From: SCUS01 sp966211675
GTDB lineage: Bacteria; Myxococcota_A; Polyangia; Polyangiales; Ga0077539
NCBI GenBank assembly: GCA_966211675.1
Contig: CBIHPK010000006.1
Span: 37,511-101,510, forward strand
Direction of reading: 5' to 3'
Length of the DNA: 64,000 nt
A program made the translations under genes and the position numbers. Positions 7,877-16,527 of the stretch are shown here, piece by piece; within the stretch, counting starts at the first letter, position 1, and the number at the start of each line of letters is the position of its first letter. Under the pieces are notes generated by a model. The model was not told the origin of the DNA. It did no database searches and saw only the letters and a list, made by a program, of their open reading frames with translations.

Positions 7877-9406
7877 GTGACCACCCGCCGCGCCGTGTGC
7901 ATCGCCGCCCTCTCCGTCGTCTCGGTAGCCTGCGCGGCGGAGAGCCCCGCGCAGTTCGGGACCTCGCTCGACGGGGGCTCCCGCCCACCGGACGCTCGCG
8001 TCGACACCGGGGCCACGCGCGACCTCGGAGGGCGCACCGACGTGCTGGTCGCCCAGCCCGACCGGGCCGTGGCGGTGGACGACCACCCGGTGGTCGCGCC
8101 CGGCGACGTGGCGAGCGTGTACGACACGGGCGCCGGGTCGGACGCCTGCGCGATGGGCGCGGCCTGCACCGCGCGCCCGGACGGCTGCGAGGGCCGCGAG
8201 CGCTGCGGCAACGGGCTCGACGACGACTGCAACGGCATGAGCGACGAGGGCTGTCCCTGCGTTCCTGGGACGGTGCAGGACTGCTTCCTCGGCCCGCCCG
8301 GACGGCAGGGCGTCGGGCAGTGCCGCGCGGGCACCCAGCGCTGCCAGGGCACCGGCGAGTTCGGGACCTGGACCGCCTGCGGGGGAGGCATCTCCCCGGG
8401 GCCCGAGACCTGCGACAACCTCGACAACAACTGCGACGGCTGCGTCGACGAGGGGCTCTGCTGCCGCGCCGAGCTGCTCTGCCCGGGCCCCGGCGATCCG
8501 CGCGTGCCCGACGGCCGCCCCTTCGGGCTCTATCCGCTGCGCGGGGGGATGTTCTTCTCGGGGGACGTGCGGCGCTGGCAGTGGGTCATCCGGGGCGGTC
8601 CGTGCGAGTCGGTGCTGCCCCGGCCGACCTTCGAGACCTACGGGCTCGACACCCGCGACGGCGCCTTCCGCCCGACGCTCTCCGGCGATTACACCATCAC
8701 CCTCACGGTCACGACGGGCACCGGCGCGACCTTCACCTGCACCTTCGTGGTCCACGTGGCGGGCCCCGGACTGCGCGTCGAGCTCTGCTGGGACACCAGC
8801 ACCACCGTCGACGTGGACCTCTACCTCCACGACCCGCGCAACATGCGGCCCTGGTTCAGCAGCACCGCGGGGCCGCTCGACTCGGCGACCAACGATTCGT
8901 GCAACTGGTCCAACTGCGAGGCCAACATCCGGGGCCGGATGGGGCGAGTGAACTGGGGCTATCCCACCACCCCGGTGACCAACTGCGACAGCGGGCCCTT
9001 CGGCGCCGGGTGGCGGGCGCTCGGGATGTGCTCCAACCCGAGGCTCGACATCGACAACAACCTCTCCAAGGCCAGCGGCGTCCCGGAGAACGTCAACGTC
9101 GACAACCCGAGGGACGGCGAGAGCTTCCGCATCATGGCCCAGAACTTCACCGGCACCCGCGCGCGCCCGGTGGTCAACGTCTACTGCGGCGGACACCTGC
9201 GCGGCACCCTCGGGGCCGCTCCGGACTCGCTCCCGGACTTCACCGGGACGTCCGGGTACACCTCCATCGGCGCCATGTGGCGCGTGGCCGACGTGGTCGT
9301 CCACGTCGACGCGAGCGGGGCCACCACGGGCTGCGACGTCGCCCCGCTGCACCCCCCGGGGGCGCGCTCGGGCTTCGACGTGACCCGCAACGATCCGCGC
9401 TACTGA
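7877..9406 (+). CDS. MopE-like Cys/Asp-repeat lipoprotein
   Basis: A 509-residue secreted lipoprotein. The N-terminus is a lipoprotein signal with lipobox VSVAC, then an Asp-rich linker. Two MopE-type repeats follow (GNGLDDDCNGMSDEGC and DNLDNNCDGCVDEG), a motif class named for the MopE copper-binding protein and abundant in myxobacteria; metal binding is not proven for most. The C-terminal 270 residues contain Ig-like strands (SGDYTITLTVTTGTGATFTC) and a Cys-containing, Trp-rich domain. The start is GTG at 7877 with TAGCGT 7 nt upstream and no ribosome site. Likely outer-membrane anchored. Specific role unknown. Confidence 0.8.
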   Translation: MTTRRAVCIAALSVVSVACAAESPAQFGTSLDGGSRPPDARVDTGATRDLGGRTDVLVAQPDRAVAVDDHPVVAPGDVASVYDTGAGSDACAMGAACTARPDGCEGRERCGNGLDDDCNGMSDEGCPCVPGTVQDCFLGPPGRQGVGQCRAGTQRCQGTGEFGTWTACGGGISPGPETCDNLDNNCDGCVDEGLCCRAELLCPGPGDPRVPDGRPFGLYPLRGGMFFSGDVRRWQWVIRGGPCESVLPRPTFETYGLDTRDGAFRPTLSGDYTITLTVTTGTGATFTCTFVVHVAGPGLRVELCWDTSTTVDVDLYLHDPRNMRPWFSSTAGPLDSATNDSCNWSNCEANIRGRMGRVNWGYPTTPVTNCDSGPFGAGWRALGMCSNPRLDIDNNLSKASGVPENVNVDNPRDGESFRIMAQNFTGTRARPVVNVYCGGHLRGTLGAAPDSLPDFTGTSGYTSIGAMWRVADVVVHVDASGATTGCDVAPLHPPGARSGFDVTRNDPRY

Positions 9407-9448
9407 GCGCTTGTCCGAGGGCGATCGGTCTGGAATCCTGGGGGCCCT

Positions 9449-9625
9449 ATGCCCACCTGCCCAGTCTGCAAGGACGAAGTCGACACCCTCAAGGTCGCCA
9501 AGATCGACGGCAAGAAGAAGAAGCTCTGCGAGGACTGCTACGACCGCGCGGTGGAGTCCGACACCATCGCCCAGGAGAGCGAGTCCGCCGTGCAGTCCAT
9601 GATGGGCTTCAAGGGACGGCGGTAG
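9449..9625 (+). CDS. small zinc-ribbon protein
   Basis: A 58-residue protein with two CxxC pairs: CPVC at residues 4-7 and CEDC at about 27-30, separated by a lysine-rich hairpin (KIDGKKKKL). This spacing forms a zinc ribbon. The C-terminus is an acidic helix then basic. Four well-placed cysteines and a clean stop make it a real gene despite its length. It converges on malQ with only 9 nt between stop codons. Its partner (protein or nucleic acid) is unknown. Confidence 0.7.
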   Translation: MPTCPVCKDEVDTLKVAKIDGKKKKLCEDCYDRAVESDTIAQESESAVQSMMGFKGRR

Positions 9626-9634
9626 GCGCCTCCC

Positions 9635-11203
9635 TCAGCGCCCCGAGCGCTCGACCGCGCGGCGCACCCGCTCCAGCGCGGCCAGGAGGCTCTCGTCGGA
9701 GAGGGTCTCCCCGATGGTCGCGGGCATCCGCCAGGTCCAGTTGTGCGGGCCCACGGTGGAGGGGGTGTTGATGCGATCGAGGGTGCCGAGCACGTCCTGC
9801 CACATCAACAGCGCGAGGTCGCCCGCGGCGCCCAGCAGGCCCGCCAGCAGCGCCTCGTGCACGACGTCGTTCCACCACGGCTCCGACGTCGGGACCCCGA
9901 AGGCGTGGGCGGCGGCCTTGCGCTCCCACTCCGGCATCGAATGCCACCACGAGGCCACCGGGTCGGTGTCGTGTGTGCCGAAGCACGCGACGCTCACCCG
10001 CGGATAGGTCTTCGGGTCACGGAAGCGGCCCTGGTCCTGCTCCCAGCGCAGGACCTTGTAGCCCGGGATGCCGAGCGACAGCAGCGACGGGCGGACGTAG
10101 TTGGGGATGACCCCGAGGTCCTCGGCGATGACCCGCGCGCCGTGCTCCTGAGCGCCCTCCATCATGGCCCGCAGCACCGCCTCGCCGTGGGCGAGCTGCT
10201 CGGGCTCCGTCGGCGGGTCGAAGCTGCCCGGCAGGAGCCTTCCATCGGATGATCGCAGCCGGTCCAGCGGGCGGCTGTACGTCCGGTAGAAGCCGACGAG
10301 GTGGTCGACGCGGAAGCGGTCGCCGAGCATCCCGGCGTAGCGCGCCCGAGACTTCAGCCAGCGGAACCCGTTGGTGCGCATCACGGGCCAGTTGTACGGA
10401 GGCAGCCCCCACTCCTGGCCCTCTTCGTTGAACTGATCGCCCGGCACCCCGACGCTGGCGTCGTGGCGGAACTCCTCCCGCTTGGACCAGACATCCGCGC
10501 TGTCCCGGCCGACCATGAAGGGCAGGTCGCCCATCAGCGAGACGCCCATCTTGTCCAGGCGGGCCCGCGCCATGGACCACTGCGAGTGGGCGATCCACTG
10601 GGCGTACTGGTAGCGGTGGATCTCGTCGCGGAGCCGAGCGGCGGCGTGCTCGAGCTGCGTGGCGTGGCGGTCGCGCAGGGGAGGGGACCACTCCCACCAC
10701 GGGGCGTTGTCGTGGTCGTCCTTGAGCGCGCGGAAGAGCGAGAGGTCCCAGAGCCACTCGCCCTGGGAGCGCACGAAGGCGTTGAAATCGCGGGCCCGGT
10801 CGGTGTCCTCGGCGAGGTGCCGGGCGGCGAACTCCTTCCAGGCCGCGTCGAGGATCCGTCGCTTGAGCGCGCGGACGCCCTCGTAGTCGACCGAGGCGCG
10901 GGCGCGGAGCGAGTCGAGCGTCGGGCGGAGCTCGTCGAGCAGGTCTGCGGGAACGTCGGGCTCGGAGGCCCAGGCGATGTACACCGGGTCGATGCCGAAG
11001 GCGCTGAGCGCGCCGTAGGGGGAGGTCTCCCCGCCGGAGAGCTCGCCGATCGGGAGGAGCTGGATCAGCCGGAGCCCGGCGCGCAGGCCGAGCGAGCCCG
11101 CGTCGACGAGGTCGGGGATCTCCCCGATCCCCATCGAGCGATCGGTGCGCAGCGAGAACAGCGGGATCGTGAGTCCGGCGAGGCGTTGCGAGGTACGGTC
11201 CAT
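9635..11203 (-). CDS. malQ: 4-alpha-glucanotransferase (amylomaltase)
   Basis: Transfers alpha-1,4-glucan segments between maltodextrins (GH77). The 522-residue length fits. Visible motifs: LIQLLPIGE and SPYGALSAFGIDPVYI near the N-terminus, MGDLPFMVGRDSADVW at about 224-239, nucleophile Asp300 in RVDHLVGFYR, acid/base Glu361 in IAEDLGVIP and the stabilising Asp412 in GTHDTD. No glycogen or maltose gene adjoins it, so it is a lone maltodextrin enzyme here. It converges with the zinc-ribbon gene and diverges from pgeF (47-nt gap). Confidence 0.95.
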   Translation of the reverse strand: MDRTSQRLAGLTIPLFSLRTDRSMGIGEIPDLVDAGSLGLRAGLRLIQLLPIGELSGGETSPYGALSAFGIDPVYIAWASEPDVPADLLDELRPTLDSLRARASVDYEGVRALKRRILDAAWKEFAARHLAEDTDRARDFNAFVRSQGEWLWDLSLFRALKDDHDNAPWWEWSPPLRDRHATQLEHAAARLRDEIHRYQYAQWIAHSQWSMARARLDKMGVSLMGDLPFMVGRDSADVWSKREEFRHDASVGVPGDQFNEEGQEWGLPPYNWPVMRTNGFRWLKSRARYAGMLGDRFRVDHLVGFYRTYSRPLDRLRSSDGRLLPGSFDPPTEPEQLAHGEAVLRAMMEGAQEHGARVIAEDLGVIPNYVRPSLLSLGIPGYKVLRWEQDQGRFRDPKTYPRVSVACFGTHDTDPVASWWHSMPEWERKAAAHAFGVPTSEPWWNDVVHEALLAGLLGAAGDLALLMWQDVLGTLDRINTPSTVGPHNWTWRMPATIGETLSDESLLAALERVRRAVERSGR

Positions 11204-11250
11204 GTCAGGGACCAGGATTCTAACCCGGCCGCGCGGTAGGGTGGCCAGCG

Positions 11251-12000
11251 ATGATCGACGAGGTGGTGCGGAGGGCGGCGTCGTTTACCAGGGCGGGTAT
11301 TCGCCACGGGTTCAGCACGCGCCAGGGCGGCGTGAGCGGCGGATCCTTCGCGAGCATGAACCTCGCGCGCAACGTCGGCGACGACCCGGCGGCGGTCGAG
11401 GAGAACCACCGGCGCCTCGCCGAGGCGGTGGGCTACGACCCTTCGCGGCTCTACGAGAGCTCGCAGGTGCACGGCGCGAGGGCGCTGCGAGTCGACGGCG
11501 CGGCGGTGCTCGCGACCCGCGCCGAGGAGGCCGACGCGCTGGTGACCTCGACCGCCGGGGACGCGGTCGCGGTGCGGGTCGCGGACTGCGTCCCGGTGCT
11601 GCTCGCGGCGCCCGGACGGGGCGTCGTCGCGGCGGTGCACGCGGGCTGGCGGGGCGTCGCGCAGCGGGTCATCGCGGCGGCGGTCGAGGCCATGGCGGTG
11701 GAGCCCGGCGCGATCATCGCCGCGGTGGGTCCGTGCATCGGGCCGTGCTGCTTCGAGGTGGGCGACGAGGTGGCCGAGCAGATCGCGGCGGCCTCGGGCG
11801 GCTCCGTGGTGGCGCGCCCCGCGGAGGGGGCGAAGCCGAGGGTCGACCTGCGGTCGGCGGTGTCGATGCAGATGCAGTCCATCGGGCTGAGAGGGGTGGA
11901 GCACGTCGGCGGCTGCACCATGTGCGACCCGACCTGGTTTCACTCGTATCGTCGAGATGGGAAGGCCAGCGGACGGCTGCTGGGGGCGATCGTTGCGTAG
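11251..12000 (+). CDS. pgeF: PgeF/YfiH-type polyphenol oxidase / nucleoside phosphorylase
   Basis: A 249-residue member of the YfiH (DUF152) family, known as peptidoglycan-editing factor and shown in other species to have purine nucleoside phosphorylase/adenosine deaminase or laccase-like activity. Metal ligands are conserved: His74 in QVHG, Cys113 in VADCVPVLL and His130 in VHAGWRG; GPCIGPCCFEVG follows. The ATG at 11251 has TAGGGT 8 nt upstream and no Shine-Dalgarno. It stands alone between divergent malQ and the kinase gene. Confidence 0.9.
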   Translation: MIDEVVRRAASFTRAGIRHGFSTRQGGVSGGSFASMNLARNVGDDPAAVEENHRRLAEAVGYDPSRLYESSQVHGARALRVDGAAVLATRAEEADALVTSTAGDAVAVRVADCVPVLLAAPGRGVVAAVHAGWRGVAQRVIAAAVEAMAVEPGAIIAAVGPCIGPCCFEVGDEVAEQIAAASGGSVVARPAEGAKPRVDLRSAVSMQMQSIGLRGVEHVGGCTMCDPTWFHSYRRDGKASGRLLGAIVA

Positions 12001-12131
12001 GAGAGACCGGGGCAGGGACGTTACGCGTCCAACGGTGTCGAGAGCCCTGGCGTCCAAGCCCGTAGAGTCGACGTTCTTGTTTGTGTGAGGCACGGATGGT
12101 ACCCCACCCCACCAGTCCCGGTTCGAGCCCT

Positions 12132-14363
12132 ATGCGCACCTGTCCCGTCTGCAGTCGGCAGTACGAGCCCCCTGCGCAGTTCTGCCAGGTGGACGGGGTC
12201 GCCCTGCGCATCGACGCGCCCGCCGTCGACCCGTACCTCGGCACCAAGATCCTGGAGCAGTTTCGCCTCGACCGCGTGATCGGCGCGGGGGGCATGGGGG
12301 TCGTCTACGAGGGCTGGAACGACGCGCTCAGCCGACGCGTGGCGGTGAAGATCCTCCACCGCGACCTGGTCACGAACAAGGACATCGTCACCCGCTTCCA
12401 CCGCGAGGCGCAGATCGCGTCGCAGCTCGATCACCAGGGCATCGTGAGGGTGATCCTCTTCGGGCAGCTCCCGGACGGGAACCTCTACCTCGTGCTGGAG
12501 TTTCTCGAGGGCCCGACGCTCGCCGAGGCGCTCGAGAAGGAGGGCACCTTCAGCACCGAGCGCGCGGTGCGCACCGTGGGCCAGGTCGCCGACGCCATCG
12601 GCTACGCGCACCAGAAGGGGATCATCCACCGCGACCTCAAGCCCGAGAACATCGTGTTGACGAAGCGCGACGGCGAGGAGATCCCCAAGGTGCTCGACTT
12701 CGGCATCGCCAAGATGCTCGTCGGCGCGGCCTCCTTCGTCACCCAGTCGGGGCTGATCTTCGGCACCGCGCGGTACATCTCCCCGGAGGGGGCGGCGGGC
12801 GAAAAGGTCGACCAGCGCTCGGACGTCTACTCGCTCGGAGTGATGGCCTATGAGCTCATGGCGGGCCGGGCGCCCTTCGAGGCCGACGAGCCGGTGCAGC
12901 TGCTGGTGAAGCACATGCACGAGGTTCCGCCGCCGCTGCGAAAGTGGGGGCCGGCGATGGGCGTTCCGCCGGGGGTCGAGGACGTGGTGATGCGCGCCCT
13001 CGCGAAGAACCCCGACGCCCGCCACGAGGACGCCGCGGCCTTCGCCCGGGCCCTGAGGGAGGCCCTCGCGGAGTGGCAGGGGGCGCCCCTGCGCTCGGTG
13101 ATCCCGACCACCGGGATGGGGGTGATCACGCAGCAGCAGGCGCCGTCGATGCGAGCGCCCAACACCCTCGCTCCCGCGCAGGAGCGGGCCGCGGTGACGT
13201 CGACGCCGGCCGCGGCGCCCGTCGAGGCGAAGGCGGTGGTGCACCCCACGCCGGTGGTCAACGGGTCGCTGCGCGCGGGGGGCAACGGGGCGATGGTCCC
13301 GGCGCACGGCACCAGCCTGCCGCAGCGGGAGGAGTTTCCCGCGGTGGACCCTCGCGCCGTGGTCACGACGGAGCCCCCGGAGCCCCCGACGGTGGCGCGA
13401 CCCGCGCTGTCCGCGGCGCCGCCCGCGACCATGGCGATGCCCGAGCTGGTCACCGGGAAGGTGATCCCGCTCGACGACGACGTGCAGGTGTCGGGGCTGC
13501 GATCGCGACGGGTGACGCGCCCCACCGAGGAGGACGAGGAGCTGGTGCTCCCCCGGCGGCGCTCGGGCGTGTGGCGGGCGCTGGGGTTGATCCTGCTGGC
13601 GGCGGCGATCGCCTCCGGGGTGATGGCCGCGGGGGCGTGGGGGCTGCGGATGTTTCCGGAGCAGCGCCGCGCCGACCAGGTGGCGTCGCTGCTGCGTCGG
13701 GCCAACGACGCGATGCGCGCCGAGCGGCTGACCCGAGCGACCAACCGGTACAGCGTCGAGGACATCACCGACGACGTGCTGGCCGTCGAGCCCGGCAACG
13801 CGAGGGCGCGGCAGCTCCGTCGCGCCGCGGCCGTGAAGCTGGCCAACAGCGCCACCGCGGCTCGCAACGACCATCACCCCGAGCAGGCGCTCCCGCTGCT
13901 GCAGGACGCCCTCCGGCTGATGGAGGACGCGACGCTCCGGGAGGAGCTGGCGACGACGCAGCGAGAGATCGACGCCCTGCGCGTCCACCCCGCGGCGGCG
14001 CCCGCTCCGCGCCCGCACTCGGCGGTGCGCCCGACCGCGCCCGCTCCGGCGACGAGCACCCCGGCGACCCGAGCCCCGGTGACCCGAGCCCCCGTGACGA
14101 GCGCCGCCCCGCAGGTGACGACTCCGCCACGCCGAACTGCCACACGGGGGCGAAATGGCTCGGAGCCTGCGATCCCGACGCCAGAGCCCGGGGTGACCTT
14201 CACGCCTGGGCGGGACCCCAACGAGCCTCCGCCCGGGCCGACGCTCCAGACGCCCTTTGGACCGATGCAGTTCCAGCTTCCGCAGGCGCCGCCGAGCGAG
14301 CCGGAGCCGGCTCCTGCGCCGGTGGATCCAGGTCCTGCGGCGCCGCACACGGGCGAGTTCTGA
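12132..14363 (+). CDS. transmembrane Ser/Thr protein kinase with N-terminal zinc ribbon
   Basis: A 743-residue eukaryotic-type kinase. An N-terminal CPVC motif begins a short zinc-ribbon-like segment (CPVC...FCQVDG). The kinase domain shows GAGGMG (51-56), catalytic Lys73, HRDLKPEN (166-173) and DFG (189-191), all intact; APE is replaced by SPEG. A Pro/Ala/Thr-rich linker (about 330-470) precedes one membrane helix at about 480-500, then a helical TPR-like segment and a Pro-rich tail outside the membrane. Start uncertain: in-frame ATGs also lie at 12081 and 12096; 12132 is chosen because the CPVC-type N-terminus starts there. It ends about 100 nt before the GlsB-type gene. Substrates unknown. 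Confidence 0.85.
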   Translation: MRTCPVCSRQYEPPAQFCQVDGVALRIDAPAVDPYLGTKILEQFRLDRVIGAGGMGVVYEGWNDALSRRVAVKILHRDLVTNKDIVTRFHREAQIASQLDHQGIVRVILFGQLPDGNLYLVLEFLEGPTLAEALEKEGTFSTERAVRTVGQVADAIGYAHQKGIIHRDLKPENIVLTKRDGEEIPKVLDFGIAKMLVGAASFVTQSGLIFGTARYISPEGAAGEKVDQRSDVYSLGVMAYELMAGRAPFEADEPVQLLVKHMHEVPPPLRKWGPAMGVPPGVEDVVMRALAKNPDARHEDAAAFARALREALAEWQGAPLRSVIPTTGMGVITQQQAPSMRAPNTLAPAQERAAVTSTPAAAPVEAKAVVHPTPVVNGSLRAGGNGAMVPAHGTSLPQREEFPAVDPRAVVTTEPPEPPTVARPALSAAPPATMAMPELVTGKVIPLDDDVQVSGLRSRRVTRPTEEDEELVLPRRRSGVWRALGLILLAAAIASGVMAAGAWGLRMFPEQRRADQVASLLRRANDAMRAERLTRATNRYSVEDITDDVLAVEPGNARARQLRRAAAVKLANSATAARNDHHPEQALPLLQDALRLMEDATLREELATTQREIDALRVHPAAAPAPRPHSAVRPTAPAPATSTPATRAPVTRAPVTSAAPQVTTPPRRTATRGRNGSEPAIPTPEPGVTFTPGRDPNEPPPGPTLQTPFGPMQFQLPQAPPSEPEPAPAPVDPGPAAPHTGEF

Positions 14364-14464
14364 CCGGGCGCTCCCGAGGAGGGGAGAGCTGGTACGGGGC
14401 TCGCAAACACTCCTCGTCGGAACAAGCGGCCCGCTATCAGGGCCCTCGACGAAGGAGAACGTCC

Positions 14465-14725
14465 ATGAACTTCCTGCTGTTTGCGGTCTTCGGCCTTGTG
14501 ATCGGCGCCCTCGCCAAGCTCCTGATGCCGGGCCGCGATCCGGGCGGCTTCATCATCACCGCCATCATCGGCATGGTGGGATCGATGCTCGGGGCGTTCC
14601 TCGGTCGGGCGCTCGGCATGTACAGCAACGGGACCCAGTCCGCGGGCTGGATCATGTCGATCATCGGCGCGGTCCTGCTGCTGGGCATCTACCGCATGGT
14701 GGTCGGCAACCGGGCCACGGCCTGA
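14465..14725 (+). CDS. GlsB/YeaQ/YmgE-family membrane protein
   Basis: An 86-residue, three-helix membrane protein of the transglycosylase-associated (YeaQ/YmgE/GlsB) family: LIGALAKLLMPGRDPGGF, then IIGMVGSMLGAFLGRALG and a final IIGAVLLLGIYR helix. Members are linked to stress response, mechanism unknown. AAGGAG is well placed before the ATG. A strong inverted repeat follows the stop. Confidence 0.85.
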   Translation: MNFLLFAVFGLVIGALAKLLMPGRDPGGFIITAIIGMVGSMLGAFLGRALGMYSNGTQSAGWIMSIIGAVLLLGIYRMVVGNRATA

Positions 14726-14751
14726 TCGTTCGGTAACGTATCAACCACCGC

Positions 14752-14792
14752 ACGGGCGCGCTGGAGGGATCCACCCCTCCGGTCGCGCCCGT
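14752..14792. terminator. bidirectional terminator hairpin
   Basis: ACGGGCGCG (14752-14760) pairs with CGCGCCCGT (14784-14792), and the inner GGAGGG/CCCTCC arms extend the stem. It sits between the 3' ends of two convergent genes (stops at 14725 and 14824). The downstream T-run is short on both sides. Confidence 0.6.
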
Positions 14793-14823
14793 CGGCTTTG
14801 TGGGTACCGGCCAGCGGGGGCGC

Positions 14824-15606
14824 TCAGCCCTGGAGCCAGTGCTTCTCCAGCCATTCGAGGGAGACTGGGGCCTCGCGCAGCGCGAGGTCGATGCCGCGCA
14901 CGTTGGGGTCGTGCTCCAGCGCGGAGCCCGCGTAGGCGCGGGCGTAGAGGATCCAGTTGGAGAGCTCGTAGTGATGGAGCAGCGGGGCGAAGCGGTGCCC
15001 GGTGAAGCGGTCGAGCGTGGCGGTGGCGCCGTCGACGTCGACGCAGCGCACGAGGGCGGAGGTCACGTCGAAGAGCAGCTGGCGGAGGTCTTCGAAGGCG
15101 CGCTCGGGCTCGGCCGCGACGGCGGTGAGCAGGGCCTCGAAGGCCTCCGGGGTGACGCCCTGAGCCTCGGCGACGTCGGCCATGGCGGGCACCTGCGTCT
15201 CCAGGAAGTCGCACTCCGCTCCGCGGCCGAGGGTGCGGCCCACGAGGTAGAGGTCGAAGGCGCTGGCGATGGCCTCGCCGAGGAAGAGCGCGTCCGCGGA
15301 GACGGACCCGGAGCCGTCGGAGAAGAGGGCCTTGCGCGCGGCGTGGTGCCAGGCGACGTGCGCCACGACGTCGGCGTCGATGGTGTCGTCGACGAGGACG
15401 TCGCTGGGGTCCGAGGCGTTCCAGAAGGTGAGGTTGAGGAAGAGCGCGCGCGACCACGAGGCGTGCGGGGACCCTTCGGGGGGGACCCGGAAGCGCACCG
15501 CGTCGGAGAGCAGCATCTGCTTGAGGGTTTCGTAGAGGCCGATGTGTCGGAAGGATCGCTCGTCGCGGATGGTGAGGTCGGCGAGCGTAAGGGTTCGCAG
15601 GAGCAT
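14824..15606 (-). CDS. conserved hypothetical protein
   Basis: A 260-residue soluble protein that I cannot assign. It is rich in Leu, Ala and Asp, with paired His in AHVAWHHAARKAL and LLHHYELSNWIL and a conserved-looking LFLNLTFWNASDPSD segment. The helical pattern and the HVAWHH motif could belong to an all-alpha enzyme, but no catalytic set is clear. The ATG at 15606 is chosen because a longer frame to 15768 would overlap the divergent sigma gene. The coding pattern is strong. Confidence 0.65.
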   Translation of the reverse strand: MLLRTLTLADLTIRDERSFRHIGLYETLKQMLLSDAVRFRVPPEGSPHASWSRALFLNLTFWNASDPSDVLVDDTIDADVVAHVAWHHAARKALFSDGSGSVSADALFLGEAIASAFDLYLVGRTLGRGAECDFLETQVPAMADVAEAQGVTPEAFEALLTAVAAEPERAFEDLRQLLFDVTSALVRCVDVDGATATLDRFTGHRFAPLLHHYELSNWILYARAYAGSALEHDPNVRGIDLALREAPVSLEWLEKHWLQG

Positions 15607-15721
15607 CGGGCGCAAGCTAGCACCGCCTCCGATCTTTTTTGCCCGGACGCCATGGAGAACCGTAGGAAGCTCCGGGCGCGCGGCGTCTGGTACATCAGCG
15701 TGAACGGCGGCGAGGAGCGGA

Positions 15722-16249
15722 TTGGACGAGCTCGATGATGCGGTGCGCCGGGTGGTCCGCGGAGACACCGACGCCTTCCGGCGGATCGTGGACGCGACCA
15801 GCGAGGGCCTCGTCCGGCTGGGCGCGCGGATCGTAGGGTCGTTGAGCGAGGCGGAGGATGTGGTGCAGGACGCGTACGTGAAGGCCTACCAGGCGTTGAT
15901 CAGCGGCCGCTTCGAGCAGCGGTCGAGCGTCACCACGTGGCTCCGGCACATCGTCACCAACACGGCCATCGACTCGCTGCGCAGCCGGTCGAGGCGGCCG
16001 GTGCCGAGCGAGACGGTGGCCGAGTCCGGCTGGGACGGCGAGGCGGGCGCGGAGGCGCACATGGCCCTCGCGGAGCTCAACGACCTGCTCGGGACGCTGC
16101 CTGCCGACCAGCGGGCCGCGGTGGTGCTCCAGAGCGTCGAGGGCCACGCGGTCTCGGAGATCGCGGTCATCCTGGGCTGCTCCGAAGGGGCCGTGGAGCA
16201 GCGGCTGGTGCGGGCGAGGGCTACGTTGCGAGAGAGGAGCGCATCATGA
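15722..16249 (+). CDS. ECF sigma factor
   Basis: A 175-residue ECF sigma factor. Sigma2 is seen in SEAEDVVQDAYVKAYQAL and VTTWLRHIVTNTAIDSLRSR; sigma4 in LPADQRAAVVLQSVEGHAVS followed by EIAVILGCSEGAVEQRLVRA. The start is TTG at 15722, supported by GAGGAG 5 nt upstream and the absence of another in-frame start nearby. Its stop overlaps the start of the next gene (ATGA), and a third gene overlaps that one, so this is a tight sigma / anti-sigma-like / periplasmic-protein operon. The stimulus is probably envelope stress or metal, judged from the third gene. Confidence 0.88.
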   Translation: MDELDDAVRRVVRGDTDAFRRIVDATSEGLVRLGARIVGSLSEAEDVVQDAYVKAYQALISGRFEQRSSVTTWLRHIVTNTAIDSLRSRSRRPVPSETVAESGWDGEAGAEAHMALAELNDLLGTLPADQRAAVVLQSVEGHAVSEIAVILGCSEGAVEQRLVRARATLRERSAS

Positions 16250-16527
16250 AGCGCGAGGCCGACGAGGCGATGGACGAGCGGTTGGCGAGCATCGGGCGTC
16301 GCACGGCGGCGCTGCGCCCTCGCGGCGGGTTCGACGACCGGGTGATGCTGGCGGTGAAGGCCTCGCGGAGCCCCGGGCTCTTCGACGACGTGCTGCGCGC
16401 CGCGAGGGCGATGGTGCCGGTCGCGGTGATGGCGGCGGCGCTGGCGGTGGGCTGGGCGGCGCACGCCGATCGCGCGGCGGACACGGCGCTCGCGGCGAGC
16501 TTCGACGCGGTGGAGCTGGAATGGTGA
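16246..16527 (+). CDS. putative anti-sigma factor (small membrane protein)
   Basis: A 93-residue protein beginning in the ATGA overlap with the sigma gene. The N-terminal 50 residues are charged and cytoplasmic-looking (EAMDERLASIGRRTAALRPR, GGFDDRVM); one membrane helix (AMVPVAVMAAALAVGWAA) follows, then a short periplasmic tail. Position and topology match small anti-sigma proteins, but no ZAS/HxxxCxxC zinc motif is present, so the role is inferred from context. Confidence 0.6.
   Translation: MKREADEAMDERLASIGRRTAALRPRGGFDDRVMLAVKASRSPGLFDDVLRAARAMVPVAVMAAALAVGWAAHADRAADTALAASFDAVELEW

Noticed and set aside
7784..9352. Long N-terminal extension of the epimerase frame on the minus strand
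   Set aside because: The extension lies opposite the MopE-like lipoprotein and lacks conserved sequence; the Rossmann motif begins directly after ATG 7783.
12944..14464. Frame upstream of the GlsB-type gene inside the kinase gene
   Set aside because: Same frame as GlsB but translates to low-complexity Gly/Arg/Ala sequence inside the kinase gene; GlsB has its own ATG and ribosome site.
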